The translations under genes were made by a program, and so were the position numbers. From assembly GCA_030604195.1 (NCBI GenBank), contig JAUVWI010000015.1, positions 1 through 60,645 on the forward strand: 60,645 bases of DNA, in the 5' to 3' direction. This DNA comes from Spirochaetales bacterium. Lineage in GTDB: Bacteria; Spirochaetota; Spirochaetia; SZUA-6; DRHE01. Below are positions 1 through 8,075 of this stretch, piece after piece (positions within the stretch are counted from its first letter, which is position 1; each line of letters opens with the position of its first letter). Below the pieces are notes generated by a model that did no database searches, had not been told where the DNA came from, and saw only the letters and a program-made list of their open reading frames with translations.

Positions 1-114
1 AAATCCAAAACCCACACGAGATTTTTTAAAATGGCTTAACCATTCGCCCTGTAATTGTTTATATCACAATTGATTAGAGGACGCTATTTTGTTCTTCTCT
101 GACCTGGCGGTTTG

Positions 115-303
115 CTAAGACCTCTGATCTTTTAGCAAACCAAGTTTAATTTTATTCTTTTTTTTGTAGGTTTTATATGGAACGATAACAGCTATGTTTT
201 CTTTCTTTTTGCCATAGGTAATGATAATTTCTTCCCCTGATTTTACATCGTTGAGTATCTCTGAAAAATGTGTTTTTAATTCGCCTACAGGTAATGTTTT
301 CAT
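115..303 (-). CDS. Phd/YefM-family antitoxin
   Basis: A 62-residue protein beginning MKTLPVGELKTHFSEILNDV, the usual opening of Phd/YefM antitoxins that bind DNA as dimers and neutralise a toxin encoded just downstream. The expected helix pattern continues through a GEEIIITYGKK stretch, followed by a basic tail. The ATG at 303 was chosen because a good promoter (-35 at 333-338, -10 at 310-315) ends only 7 nt upstream, so a longer TTG-started version would begin inside the promoter. The transcript would then be nearly leaderless, and no ribosome binding site is visible. The partner toxin would lie below position 115, where the window ends; the remaining 114 bases show no readable toxin start. 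Family assignment is fairly secure. Whether a toxin exists is not known. Confidence 0.75.
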   Translation of the reverse strand: MKTLPVGELKTHFSEILNDVKSGEEIIITYGKKKENIAVIVPYKTYKKKNKIKLGLLKDQRS

Positions 304-309
304 ATTTTT

Positions 310-338
310 ATTATAGTATTTAACTGTCAAGTTGTCAA
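310..338 (-). promoter_or_regulatory. sigma70-type promoter of the antitoxin gene
   Basis: On the minus strand there is TTGACA (333-338), a 17-nt spacer and TATAAT (310-315), a perfect consensus pair. The ATG of the antitoxin begins 7 nt after the -10 box, which predicts a leaderless or almost leaderless mRNA. Confidence 0.65.
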
Positions 339-856
339 GTAAAATTAATAGTATTTTATAGCATATTTTCGTTAGAGGTATAGGATATAATTATATTTTT
401 ACTTTTGGAATATAACGCTCTTTTGAGCAGCTTCGCCAAGGTAAAGGCGGTGGCAGTTTATAACATTAAAGTCCTTGTTGCCAATACTCGTCTCGAAGTC
501 TGTTCCAAAAGCTTTGTTATATTCTTTTATGCAATTCAATCATATCACTCATGCGCTGTCAATTTTATTTCTTTGACAAACATTCAATAAATTGCGTAGG
601 CATAGCGCAGGCCACTGTGTAGGCAGCGGGGCGTGGACATAATCTTGGGGAGCGCTGGATCTTATTTATAAAAAATATTATCCGGTAAATAGTGGTAATT
701 TCGATATATGCCATTCTTCCTGAATTCGTTGTATATTACAATATTTTAATTATATACACATAACTTTTTTAAATATTTTAAATTTAAAAGTATTGTTCGC
801 TTTTTCCTCGCATAGATATATAGAAAACTATGTATCTATGAGAATTAGATATACAT
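339..856. other. AT-rich stretch without a convincing gene
   Basis: No convincing gene lies in these 518 bases. A short plus-strand frame (405-590) has no ribosome binding site and no family resemblance. On the minus strand around 399-540 there are short blocks in two frames (VLAT and NKDFNVIN) that vaguely recall the end of a PIN-domain toxin, which would suggest an old decayed gene, but this is too weak to call. The composition is more AT-rich than the operons that follow. Confidence 0.4.
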
Positions 857-946
857 ATGGAAAAATCAGTCGAGAATAAGCTAAAAAACTTTATAGCAGA
901 AAAATATAATGTAAACTCGCATAAAATACCTCATTACTTTAGATGA
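857..946 (+). CDS. very small ORF, 29 residues, unrecognised
   Basis: Begins MEKSVENKLKNFIAEKYNV and ends HKIPHYFR. Its TGA overlaps the ATG of the next frame as ATGA, the arrangement of translationally coupled genes. There is no clear ribosome binding site. It may be a real short gene or the start of a gene split by a frameshift. No function can be given. Confidence 0.25.
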   Translation: MEKSVENKLKNFIAEKYNVNSHKIPHYFR

Positions 947-1224
947 TAAGAAAATATATTGAATTAACAGATAAAACCGGATTATCAGATAATACACGGG
1001 ATATATTCCTGGAAGAACTTAGTGCTCTATATCCTGCCGGGCAGGTAGAAACTGGATTTCTGACAGAAACACAACCAGGGTGTGTAATTTCTATTTTCAA
1101 GAAGTTAAAGGGAATTCTATATATCCGGATGTTTTATGCTAAAACAATAGATTTCTGTTGTTTTTGTTGGCAACAGGCAGCCCGGCAAAGTAAGAAGATA
1201 TTGTCTTTGGCGCCTGGCCCATAA
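943..1224 (+). CDS. hypothetical protein, 93 residues
   Basis: The frame opens MIRKYIELTDKTGLSDNTRD, looks amphipathic in its first half and becomes Cys- and Trp-rich near the end (DFCCFCWQQ), which does not look like a natural domain end. It overlaps the preceding 29-residue frame by ATGA. No family is recognised. The two frames together may be remains of one gene. The composition is AT-rich, like the rest of this window edge. Confidence 0.25.
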   Translation: MIRKYIELTDKTGLSDNTRDIFLEELSALYPAGQVETGFLTETQPGCVISIFKKLKGILYIRMFYAKTIDFCCFCWQQAARQSKKILSLAPGP

Positions 1225-1274
1225 AACCCGCGCCCGTACTTTTTCTGTTCGGTTTGAATACGATTTTAAGAAGG

Positions 1275-1317
1275 GCTGGTTGAACAAAGATTGTCCAACC
1301 AGCTTAATCAGTTGTTT
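1275..1317. terminator. strong hairpin with T-run, probably bidirectional
   Basis: A 13-bp imperfect stem (GCTGGTTG and CAACCAGC outer arms, one mismatch, then ACAA/TTGT) with a 3-nt loop spans 1275-1303. On the plus strand it is followed by TTAATCAG and a T-run. On the minus strand it lies 29 nt beyond the stop of the last gene of the GntR operon, so it can close that operon too. Confidence 0.6.
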
Positions 1318-1331
1318 TTTCAGCCGTTGTT

Positions 1332-2270
1332 TTATTCAACCGCGTTTTTGCGTGTGATCAGCCGGCCCTCTATTTTATACCACTGTTGTGAAGGTTTTTT
1401 CCCTGCAAATGTATCTTTTATCAGGGTCACCATATTCCTGGCCATGCCATCGAAATCCTGGGCAACAGATGCAATAAAGGGACCCCCTTTAAGGATTTCC
1501 GCTTTAGCGAAATCTGTTCCGTCTATACCCACAACCTTGATTTCTTCACCTCTTCCGGCCCGCTCAATAGCCTGGGTGGCGCCGAAGGCAGGTTCATCCC
1601 AGCCTGCCCAGACACCGGCAATTGAACCCGGTTCAGGATGAGCAGTCAGCAGGTCCTCCATTATCTTTCTGGCATTGTCAACCGGACCCGGCACATCAAT
1701 ATGCTTTTTTTCAATAACAGTAATGCCGCTATACTGCTTTAGTGTTTCAGCGGCGCCCACGGCTCTTTCCCGGACTCCGGGATGCGGATCGTGGGTAAAC
1801 ATGACTACATTACCTTTTCCACCTATTCCCTCAGCCAGGGCCTTAGCGCTGGCTTGACCAAGATCGGTATTGTCGGATGTTACATTCAGGAGCACGCCGT
1901 CAGTAACCCCGGCATCCAGACCAAAGACCGGAATGCCGGCAGCTGCCGCAGCTTCCAGCCCCTTGGTCATCTGTACCGGGTCACCCATGCCCAGCACAAT
2001 AGCATCGACTTTTTGGGTAACGGCATCCTCAATTCTGCTTACCAACAGACCGAAATCGCCTGCCGTGTCTGAAACCGAGACTTTCCAGCCTTCAGCCTCT
2101 GCATATTGCTTGCACTTTTCAATAACAAAAGCTGTAGTGGCATTGGCCATGTAAGGAGTTACAATTGCGATTTTTTTTGACTCAAGCGTTCCCTCTTTCT
2201 GGCCTGCTCCAAAGACATTTGATCCCAAAACCGTAAAAAGGATCAGGGATACAATAAATGCTTTTTTCAT
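1332..2270 (-). CDS. sugar-type ABC transporter substrate-binding protein (RbsB-like)
   Basis: A 312-residue periplasmic binding protein of the type I (ribose/LacI-like) fold. It captures the substrate for the importer encoded upstream in the same operon. The start MKKAFIVSL at 2270 is preceded by GAGGAGGAATTT, an excellent ribosome binding site, so the two Met codons upstream (2291 and 2285) are not used. A signal peptide ends near VFGAGQKEG, a pattern common in spirochaetes. Family features are IAIVTPYMANATTAF near the start, DAIVLGMGDP (pseudo-sugar binding loop) and VVGIDGTDFAKAEILKGG near the end. It is the last gene of the GntR-controlled operon, separated from the kinase by two small stem-loops that may raise or stabilise its message. 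The ligand cannot be read from sequence. Confidence 0.88.
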   Translation of the reverse strand: MKKAFIVSLILFTVLGSNVFGAGQKEGTLESKKIAIVTPYMANATTAFVIEKCKQYAEAEGWKVSVSDTAGDFGLLVSRIEDAVTQKVDAIVLGMGDPVQMTKGLEAAAAAGIPVFGLDAGVTDGVLLNVTSDNTDLGQASAKALAEGIGGKGNVVMFTHDPHPGVRERAVGAAETLKQYSGITVIEKKHIDVPGPVDNARKIMEDLLTAHPEPGSIAGVWAGWDEPAFGATQAIERAGRGEEIKVVGIDGTDFAKAEILKGGPFIASVAQDFDGMARNMVTLIKDTFAGKKPSQQWYKIEGRLITRKNAVE

Positions 2271-2307
2271 TAAATTCCTCCTCATAATCACCTGCTTAAT
2301 TATTATT

Positions 2308-2345
2308 AATTCCCCAAAAGGGAATTAATTCCCCAACGGGGAATT
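2308..2345. repeat. two tandem 19-nt stem-loops between kinase and binding-protein genes
   Basis: Two adjacent palindromes, 2308-2326 (arms AATTCCC/GGGAATT) and 2327-2345 (arms AATTCCCC/GGGGAATT), overlap the last codons and stop of the kinase gene. Neither is followed by a T-run on the minus strand, so they are better seen as RNA-stability or processing structures than as full terminators. Confidence 0.5.
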
Positions 2346-3869
2346 GTTGTCCTCTTTTCTATACTCTGCCAAACTTGAAAAGCTTTGCTTTAAAAGAGGA
2401 TAAAATCCGGTAAATATTGAATATAGAGTATCATATTTCTTTTGTCTATATTGATCAGGTTCGTATTGCATGCGAACCCGCTGGACATCCGGGGGAAGAG
2501 AGTAATCTGTAAACCAACCGAGAGCTTTCCCTGCTAACATGAAGGAACCAAGCAGTCCGACATCAAGGGCATCTTCCAACACCAGGACTTTACAGCCGAA
2601 AATATCTGAAAAAATCTGTGGCCATATATCCGATTTAGCTCCACCACCAACTAAGACCAGGTGTTTATTTTCAGGGATATCATGGCCTGTACACTGTTGT
2701 ATTGAACGCATGGCAAATGCCACCCCTTCCATAACCGACCGGTAGATATCTTCCCGTTTAGTCTCCTTTGAAATGCCGATAAAAGCGCCGCGGGCATCAG
2801 GATCTCTGAATGGCGCTCTTTCTCCGGATAGATACGGCAGAAAAACAACACCCCCAGCCCCCGGTTCCCGCCCTGCAGCCGACTTACCTATAATAGAGAA
2901 CCCATTTGCTGTGTCATTGCAGGCGCTTATTTCTTTCAGCGCCCATTCCAGATTTCCTCCTGCCAGCATCATAGGTCCTACTTGAATCAGGCGGGATGGC
3001 TCGGGATGGCGCAGGTTGTAGATTCCGGTTTCAGGATCAACCATTATATCCTTGAACTCTCCATGGGGAGTGGTTGCAGCTATCCAGCCGCTTGTGCCCA
3101 GGTAACAGTAGGCTGTGCCCGGCTCACCGGAGCCGGCGCCGATAGTTGCCGTACCCACATCTCCGGAACCATGGAAAACAGAAATTGCAGCGGGGAGCCC
3201 TAAAAAGGCGGCAGCAGATTCAGATAATGGGCCGTCGTAATTATCAGCCCTGACAAGGCCCGGAAGCCAATCTTCCCTAATTTCTGCCTGGCTCAAGATC
3301 CGGTAAGCCCAGCTGTTTTTTTCGATATTTAAAAGTCCTGTAGTTGAAGCTGTGGTGAAATCAGTATTCAGGCTTCCTGTCATTCGCCAAGCTGCATAAT
3401 CATGAGCGCCGAATAGAATAAACTCAGCTTCGTTATATACTTCAGCTCTATTTTTTTTCATCCACAGAAGTTTGGCCAGGACAGATGATGCATCTTGAAT
3501 ATTACCTGTAATTTCTTTAATCCGGTTATTCCCCAGGATGTTTTGAAGCTCTTCCATTTCGAGTCCTGCCCGGGTGTCGTAATATAATATAGCGGGATAT
3601 AAGAGGGTATTATTTTTGATGAAAATGAGATCCTGCATTTGTCCGCCCAGCACAACAGCCTGAAGATTCTCCTCCTTGATATGAGATCGCAGTTGTCCAA
3701 ATCCTTGACGAAGCGCATTCCACCAGTCTTCCGGAGCGCGCTCGGCATAATCTGATTCCGCAACCACCGGATATTCCGTATATGCCCTGGCAATAGTCCT
3801 TCCCGATTCATCAAAGAGAGCTGTTTTTGTACCTGTTGTGCCGATGTCAGCCGTTAGAAGCTGCTTCAT
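2325..3869 (-). CDS. FGGY-family carbohydrate kinase (xylulokinase-like)
   Basis: A 514-residue ATP-dependent kinase that would phosphorylate the imported compound in the cytoplasm. It begins MKQLLTADIGTTGTKTALFD, the phosphate-1 motif of the FGGY/actin-like fold. It continues with GGQMQDLI, AHDYAAWRMTGSL, GSGDVGTATIGAGSG and the C-terminal adenosine motif VLVGGGAKSDIWPQI. Length and motif order match the xylulokinase branch. It follows the TrpA-like lyase gene by 3 nt and belongs to the GntR operon. The substrate specificity of FGGY kinases is not readable from motifs; the operon partners suggest a polyol, a ketose or a glycerol-like side chain. The last codons form part of a stem-loop. Confidence 0.87.
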   Translation of the reverse strand: MKQLLTADIGTTGTKTALFDESGRTIARAYTEYPVVAESDYAERAPEDWWNALRQGFGQLRSHIKEENLQAVVLGGQMQDLIFIKNNTLLYPAILYYDTRAGLEMEELQNILGNNRIKEITGNIQDASSVLAKLLWMKKNRAEVYNEAEFILFGAHDYAAWRMTGSLNTDFTTASTTGLLNIEKNSWAYRILSQAEIREDWLPGLVRADNYDGPLSESAAAFLGLPAAISVFHGSGDVGTATIGAGSGEPGTAYCYLGTSGWIAATTPHGEFKDIMVDPETGIYNLRHPEPSRLIQVGPMMLAGGNLEWALKEISACNDTANGFSIIGKSAAGREPGAGGVVFLPYLSGERAPFRDPDARGAFIGISKETKREDIYRSVMEGVAFAMRSIQQCTGHDIPENKHLVLVGGGAKSDIWPQIFSDIFGCKVLVLEDALDVGLLGSFMLAGKALGWFTDYSLPPDVQRVRMQYEPDQYRQKKYDTLYSIFTGFYPLLKQSFSSLAEYRKEDNNSPLGN

Positions 3870-3872
3870 TTT

Positions 3873-4673
3873 TTATATACTCCTCCGGGCAGTAACGGCT
3901 TTAGAAATTACAGAAATAAAATCAGCCAGATCAGCGTTGCCCCTGGTTGAGGCTTCCACTAAAGCAGTACCGATAATGATTCCGTCGGCGCCCATATTCC
4001 GCAGCTTTAAGGCATCATCTCGTGAGCGAATACCGAAGCCAACAGCCACAGGTAAATTCCGCCCTGCAGAGATTTCTTTTATTTTCATTACCCGGGTACG
4101 AATGGACTCATTGATTACAATTTTATCTCCTGTAGCTCCGGGATATGCTTGAAGGTAGAGGAAACCTTCCGCTGCTGAAGCCACCTGATGAACTGCCTCT
4201 GCCCCCATATCTGCAGAAATGAAGCCGATAGGACTCAAACCGTATGTTGAGGCTGATGCGGCATATGAATCCCATTGCCGGAGCGGCATATTGGGAACCA
4301 GTATTCCTTCAATACCGTGTTGATGCAAAAGAGAAAAGAGAGCAGTCCTGCCTAATTTTTCCAGAGTAGAATAGTATAACAAACCGATCCCGGGTATTTC
4401 CGCTGACAATAGGGCCCGGCCTGCCAGAGAGAGAGCCCCTTCAAGGGATATTCCCTGATTTACTACCTGGTTCATTGCTGAGGAAATTACTTTTCCATCT
4501 AAATTCGTATCTTTTGTGGGAATCCCTATTTCCATGCATCCCAGTCCAGCCTGAGCGGCCTGGTTTACCTGCTCAATAAACTCTGCTGATGTTGGATATC
4601 CGGCGGGGAGGTAACCGATAAGAACGGGTGTTTTTTCCTCTTTACATTTCAGGAACAATTCCTTTATTGTCAT
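3873..4673 (-). CDS. TrpA-like lyase (tryptophan synthase alpha-chain homologue) in a sugar operon
   Basis: A 266-residue TIM barrel of the TrpA family. TrpA splits indole-3-glycerol phosphate into indole and glyceraldehyde 3-phosphate. The region MEIGIPTKDTNLDG aligns with the family's catalytic segment, and both catalytic acids (Glu49 and Asp60 in E. coli numbering) are kept, although the usual PFSDP is PTKDT. Phosphate-binding segments are also present (GATG, then VGFGIRSRD and GIIIGTAL). It is not beside trpB: it sits between the permease gene and the FGGY kinase of an importer operon, with 1-3 nt spacing. A second, more typical TrpA lies at 9295. Inference: it is a working retro-aldol type lyase acting on a phosphorylated product of the kinase. 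It could instead still make tryptophan. Confidence 0.85.
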   Translation of the reverse strand: MTIKELFLKCKEEKTPVLIGYLPAGYPTSAEFIEQVNQAAQAGLGCMEIGIPTKDTNLDGKVISSAMNQVVNQGISLEGALSLAGRALLSAEIPGIGLLYYSTLEKLGRTALFSLLHQHGIEGILVPNMPLRQWDSYAASASTYGLSPIGFISADMGAEAVHQVASAAEGFLYLQAYPGATGDKIVINESIRTRVMKIKEISAGRNLPVAVGFGIRSRDDALKLRNMGADGIIIGTALVEASTRGNADLADFISVISKAVTARRSI

Positions 4674-4674
4674 T

Positions 4675-5643
4675 TCACCTTGCCTTTTTGGCCAGGCTGG
4701 ACATAAGAACAGCCAGTATAATAATGATGCCGGTTAGAATAGATTGAACATAGGTATTAACCCCTAAAATATTCAGCCCGTTACCTAAAACGCCCATAAT
4801 AAGAACACCCAGCAGGGTGCCCAGAATATGCGCCTCTCCCTCTCTGAAAACAGTCATTCCCAGGAAAACCGCGGCTGCAGCATTCAGCATGAAGGGGTTG
4901 CCGGCCTGAGGATGGGCTGAATAGAGACGGCTTGTCAGCGCAATTCCGGCAAAAGCTGCTCCTAAGCCGGATAAGGCGAAGGCGAAAAGTCTTATAACTC
5001 TGATGTTTATACCGGATAGATAAGAAGCCTCGGGATTGCCCCCGATAGCATAGAGCCTTCTGCCGTAGGTTGTCTGCTCCAGAAGAATCCAGGTAATCAG
5101 AACAACAAAGAGCATTAGAAAAACCGGTATGGGTATGGGACCCAGGGAGCCCTGCCCGAGCCAGCGGAAGGGTTCAGGAATTCCGAAAATGGTAGCCCCA
5201 TTTGTAGCCAGAAGCGATAGACCGCCATAGGCAGTCATGGTTGCCAATGTGGCTACAAAAGCGGAGAGGCCTCCGTAGGCTACCAGAACGCCGTTAATCA
5301 ATCCGCCGATAATGCCTATGATCAATCCGGCTGTAATACCGGGCAATACTCCCATAGTTTTCATCAGGATTGCGCACACCACACCGGTAACACTGGCCAA
5401 AGCGCCTACGGAAAGATCAAAATCACCGGTTATCATTACAATTGTTACACCCGCAGATACGATGGCCAATGTGGCGATCTGTTCGATAACATTCTTGATG
5501 TTTTGCCAGCGTGGGAAGACATCGGGTCGGAGTATGGAGAAGGTCAGGCAAAGTACGAGAAAGCCGATTATGGTTCCCCAGCGCCTTAATATGGTTTGAC
5601 TGATAAATCTTTCCCGTTTTTGTATACTAGGTTCCTGTTTCAC
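4675..5643 (-). CDS. ABC transporter permease (RbsC-like)
   Basis: A 322-residue membrane permease of the ribose/xylose/galactoside class with about ten hydrophobic segments. The family's LSVGALASVTGVVCA motif follows VTIVMITGDFD, and GGNPEASYLSGI is the cytoplasmic loop that meets the ATPase. I place the start at the GTG at 5643 (VKQEPSIQ) because GGAG lies 6 nt upstream. This gives a 17-nt overlap with the end of the ATPase gene and suggests translational coupling. Longer starts at 5661 and 5688 are possible but extend further into the ATPase gene. It acts with the proteins at 5627-7144 and 1332-2270. Confidence 0.87.
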   Translation of the reverse strand: MKQEPSIQKRERFISQTILRRWGTIIGFLVLCLTFSILRPDVFPRWQNIKNVIEQIATLAIVSAGVTIVMITGDFDLSVGALASVTGVVCAILMKTMGVLPGITAGLIIGIIGGLINGVLVAYGGLSAFVATLATMTAYGGLSLLATNGATIFGIPEPFRWLGQGSLGPIPIPVFLMLFVVLITWILLEQTTYGRRLYAIGGNPEASYLSGINIRVIRLFAFALSGLGAAFAGIALTSRLYSAHPQAGNPFMLNAAAAVFLGMTVFREGEAHILGTLLGVLIMGVLGNGLNILGVNTYVQSILTGIIIILAVLMSSLAKKAR

Positions 5644-7144
5644 TGTTATCTCCTCTTCCATAGCAAAGTGTAAGCAGAGTTTCCTCATCTACTCCGGAGC
5701 TGCTCATAATTCTCTTTTGTTCTCCCTCATGGAGTATCAAGAAACGGTCTACTATGTTGAGAAATTCATTTGAATCTGAGGAAACAAAAAGAACAGCTGT
5801 TCCCTGAGACGCCATTTCTCTGATAATTGAATAGATCTCAAAGCGGGCGCCAACATCCACCCCCCGGGTGGGCTCGTCCAGCATAAGCACCAGAGGCTTG
5901 CGCAGCAGGCACTTTGCAAATACCACTTTTTGCTGATTGCCGCCCGATAGGGTTTTAACCGGCTGTTTCAAGCTTGCTGCTTTCAAGCTTACTGATGTGC
6001 TAATTTGTTCTGCTTCCTCTTTTTCCGCTTTGCGGTTTAAGAAGAAGCCGGAAGACAAACTCTTTAGATAGACCAGGGTAATATTCTCTGAAACTGACCG
6101 GTCAAGGATTAACCCTTGAGTTCTTCTCTCTTCCGGTACATAAACCAGGCCATGCTCAATAGAATCTTTTGGAGAACGAGATTTGAAATTATTTCCATTT
6201 ACGCTGATCCTGCCACCGGCAACAGGGTCTACACCGTAAAGCAGACGCAGAAGTTCCGTTCTACCGGCGCCGACCAATCCGGCAATTCCGAATATTTCAC
6301 CACGGTGGAGCTCAAAGGATATATTATTGAGCCCCGCTCCAGAAACACCCGATACAGATAAAACTACCTCACCCTTTTTATTTTGTTTACGGGGGTAGGC
6401 TGAAACCAGTTCCCGCCCGATCATCTTTTGTATTATTTCTTCTTCGCTAATGGATTCTGTTTGCCAGCTTCCCACAATTTCACCGTCCCTCATTACGGTT
6501 ACCGTATCAGTCAGCGCAATTATTTCTTCAAGCTGATGTGAAACATAGATAATTGTCGCTCCCTTGTTTTTTAGAGATCTGATTACGGAGAAGAGTTTCT
6601 CCTTTTCGTGATCAGTTAAAGACGCAGTGGGCTCATCCATAAAATAAATTGAGGCGGATGTGGCAAAAGCCCTGGCTATTGCTATCATGGCCTGATTTCC
6701 CGGAGATAATCTACTTACCGGGATGTTGAGTGGGGTCTTTACCCCCAGCCTATCTAAAATTGCGGAAGTCTTGGCACGCAGCTTTTCCCAGGATATTGTG
6801 CCGAGAAAATTCTTAGGATATGGATGACCTAAAAAGATGTTTTCCATGCAGTTGAAATAGTTGATCAGATTGAGCTCCTGGTGGATAAAGGAAAGCCCAA
6901 GATGGTGTGCCTCCCTGCCGCTCTTAATTTCAACCTCTTTTCCCTTTAAATAGATTGCGCCCTGGTCCGCTTCCGTAACCCCGGCCAGGATTTTAATAAG
7001 AGTTGACTTACCGGCTCCATTCTCGCCTACCAGGCCGTGAATTTTCCCTCCTGAAAAAGTCAGATATATTTCCTTAAGGGCTTGAATTCCCGGGTAGCTC
7101 TTTGTTATACCCTTAAGTTCCAGGATAGGGGTATCGAGGTTCAT
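5627..7144 (-). CDS. ABC transporter ATPase with two nucleotide-binding domains (RbsA/MglA-like)
   Basis: A 505-residue protein made of two fused ATPase domains that powers the RbsC-like permease. The first domain has Walker A GENGAGKST and Walker B SIYFMDEPTASL. The second has GLVGAGRTELLR (a degenerate Walker A, usual in this family), signature SGGNQQKV and Walker B LMLDEPTRGVD. The start ATGAACCTC at 7144 overlaps the TGA of the upstream regulator as ATGA and has GGGAGGAG upstream. A GTG two codons earlier is less likely. It is the second gene of the operon led by the GntR regulator. Confidence 0.9.
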   Translation of the reverse strand: MNLDTPILELKGITKSYPGIQALKEIYLTFSGGKIHGLVGENGAGKSTLIKILAGVTEADQGAIYLKGKEVEIKSGREAHHLGLSFIHQELNLINYFNCMENIFLGHPYPKNFLGTISWEKLRAKTSAILDRLGVKTPLNIPVSRLSPGNQAMIAIARAFATSASIYFMDEPTASLTDHEKEKLFSVIRSLKNKGATIIYVSHQLEEIIALTDTVTVMRDGEIVGSWQTESISEEEIIQKMIGRELVSAYPRKQNKKGEVVLSVSGVSGAGLNNISFELHRGEIFGIAGLVGAGRTELLRLLYGVDPVAGGRISVNGNNFKSRSPKDSIEHGLVYVPEERRTQGLILDRSVSENITLVYLKSLSSGFFLNRKAEKEEAEQISTSVSLKAASLKQPVKTLSGGNQQKVVFAKCLLRKPLVLMLDEPTRGVDVGARFEIYSIIREMASQGTAVLFVSSDSNEFLNIVDRFLILHEGEQKRIMSSSGVDEETLLTLCYGRGDNSETGT

Positions 7145-7950
7145 GACCACTCCTCCCAGAACCCGGGATTTATGAGCTGTTTTTCGAAATCCTCTTCAAT
7201 ATTTGTCAATACGTTATAGTGAAATCTATACTGATCACCTACCCTGTTGGCCGAGATAACAACAGAATCGCCGGCAAGAAATGCTTCATCAAACAAAACC
7301 ACCCTTCCGGATAAGTTGGTGCTTAAACGGTAGGATAAAAAGGCAGGGGCGCCTTCGGGTTTCTCAAGCAATCTTGACTCTTCCTTATTAAGGAAAACAG
7401 CCCGGATTATTTCCTGCCCCCGGGTAATAACCTGGCCTGTTGCCTTTCCCAAATAACTATACAAAGACTGATCCTCGATGTACTCCTTTATAACTCCGGT
7501 GAACCCGGAGGGCATGAATGTTCTCTGAAGTATTATCCGTCTGGTGTCAAGAAGGCGGAGCCTGGTCAAGCAACAGATATTCTCTTTCCCTTCTATTCCC
7601 AGCAATCCTTTTGCCCTTACATCGGAACAGGAATATTCTTTTTCTATGATTTTAGTGGTTATGTGGATTTTATGATCACTCATTTCATCCTGGAAGCCCT
7701 GAAGAAGAACCTCTCTACCAATTATTCCCCCTTTAGCCACGAATGTTCCCACGCCCTGCTTTAAAACAATCAGCCCTTCCGCTTCCAGAAGGGATAATGC
7801 CTGCCGCACAGTCATTACCGAAGTACTGAATTTGCGGGCAAGCTCGAGCTGACTTGGCAGTGGTGAACCTGACTGCAGAGCTCCCTCTTTAATTTTTTGC
7901 CGGATTGTTTCTGCTATAGAGATATATAGAGGCAGCTTTGGCTTATTCAA
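7141..7950 (-). CDS. GntR/HutC-family transcriptional regulator
   Basis: A 269-residue repressor with an N-terminal winged helix (about residues 8-75, including SGSPLPSQLELARKF and VMTVRQALSLLEAEGLI) and a C-terminal UTRA ligand-binding domain (about 95-260). HutC-type regulators bind sugars, sugar phosphates or small metabolites and release DNA. It is the first gene of the importer/kinase/lyase operon and is probably autoregulated: a perfect 10+4+10 inverted repeat lies directly after the -10 box of its own promoter. The ligand is most likely the operon's substrate or its phosphate, which is inference from gene order. Confidence 0.88.
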   Translation of the reverse strand: MNKPKLPLYISIAETIRQKIKEGALQSGSPLPSQLELARKFSTSVMTVRQALSLLEAEGLIVLKQGVGTFVAKGGIIGREVLLQGFQDEMSDHKIHITTKIIEKEYSCSDVRAKGLLGIEGKENICCLTRLRLLDTRRIILQRTFMPSGFTGVIKEYIEDQSLYSYLGKATGQVITRGQEIIRAVFLNKEESRLLEKPEGAPAFLSYRLSTNLSGRVVLFDEAFLAGDSVVISANRVGDQYRFHYNVLTNIEEDFEKQLINPGFWEEWS

Positions 7951-7965
7951 AAACCCTCCCCTGTC

Positions 7966-7989
7966 TTATAGTCTTCTATAAGACTATAA
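7966..7989. promoter_or_regulatory. perfect palindromic operator for the GntR-type regulator
   Basis: Arms TTATAGTCTT (7966-7975) and AAGACTATAA (7980-7989) are exact reverse complements with a 4-nt spacer. The site abuts the -10 box of the minus-strand promoter, so it covers the transcription start, the classical place for a repressor. It lies about 55-80 nt upstream of a possible trpB promoter, so an effect on trpBA is possible but not shown. Confidence 0.65.
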
Positions 7990-8018
7990 ACTATATATTA
8001 CCTTCTTTTAGCTGTCAA
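7990..8018 (-). promoter_or_regulatory. promoter of the GntR importer operon
   Basis: On the minus strand there is TTGACA (8013-8018), a 17-nt spacer and TATAGT (7990-7995). The palindromic operator begins at the next base. The GntR gene starts 40 nt downstream. Confidence 0.65.
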
Positions 8019-8023
8019 GTAAT

Positions 8024-8051
8024 TTACCAGTTTTAATCTTTAAGATATATT
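8024..8051 (+). promoter_or_regulatory. possible trpB promoter
   Basis: TTACCA (8024-8029), a 16-nt spacer and TATATT (8046-8051) precede trpB by 24 nt. It is a weak match to consensus. No Trp codon-rich leader peptide or T-box structure was seen upstream of trpB. Confidence 0.3.
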
Positions 8052-8075
8052 CAGTGCTTATGAAGGAGATATTAA

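Noticed and set aside
399..590. Possible PIN-toxin remnant (NKDFNVIN and VLAT blocks in different frames, minus strand) and a 61-residue plus-strand frame
   Set aside because: The blocks are too short and need an assumed frameshift; the plus frame has no ribosome site or similarity.
8024..8075. Tryptophan attenuator or T-box before trpB
   Set aside because: The gap holds no Trp-codon leader peptide, no T-box sequence and no terminator hairpin.
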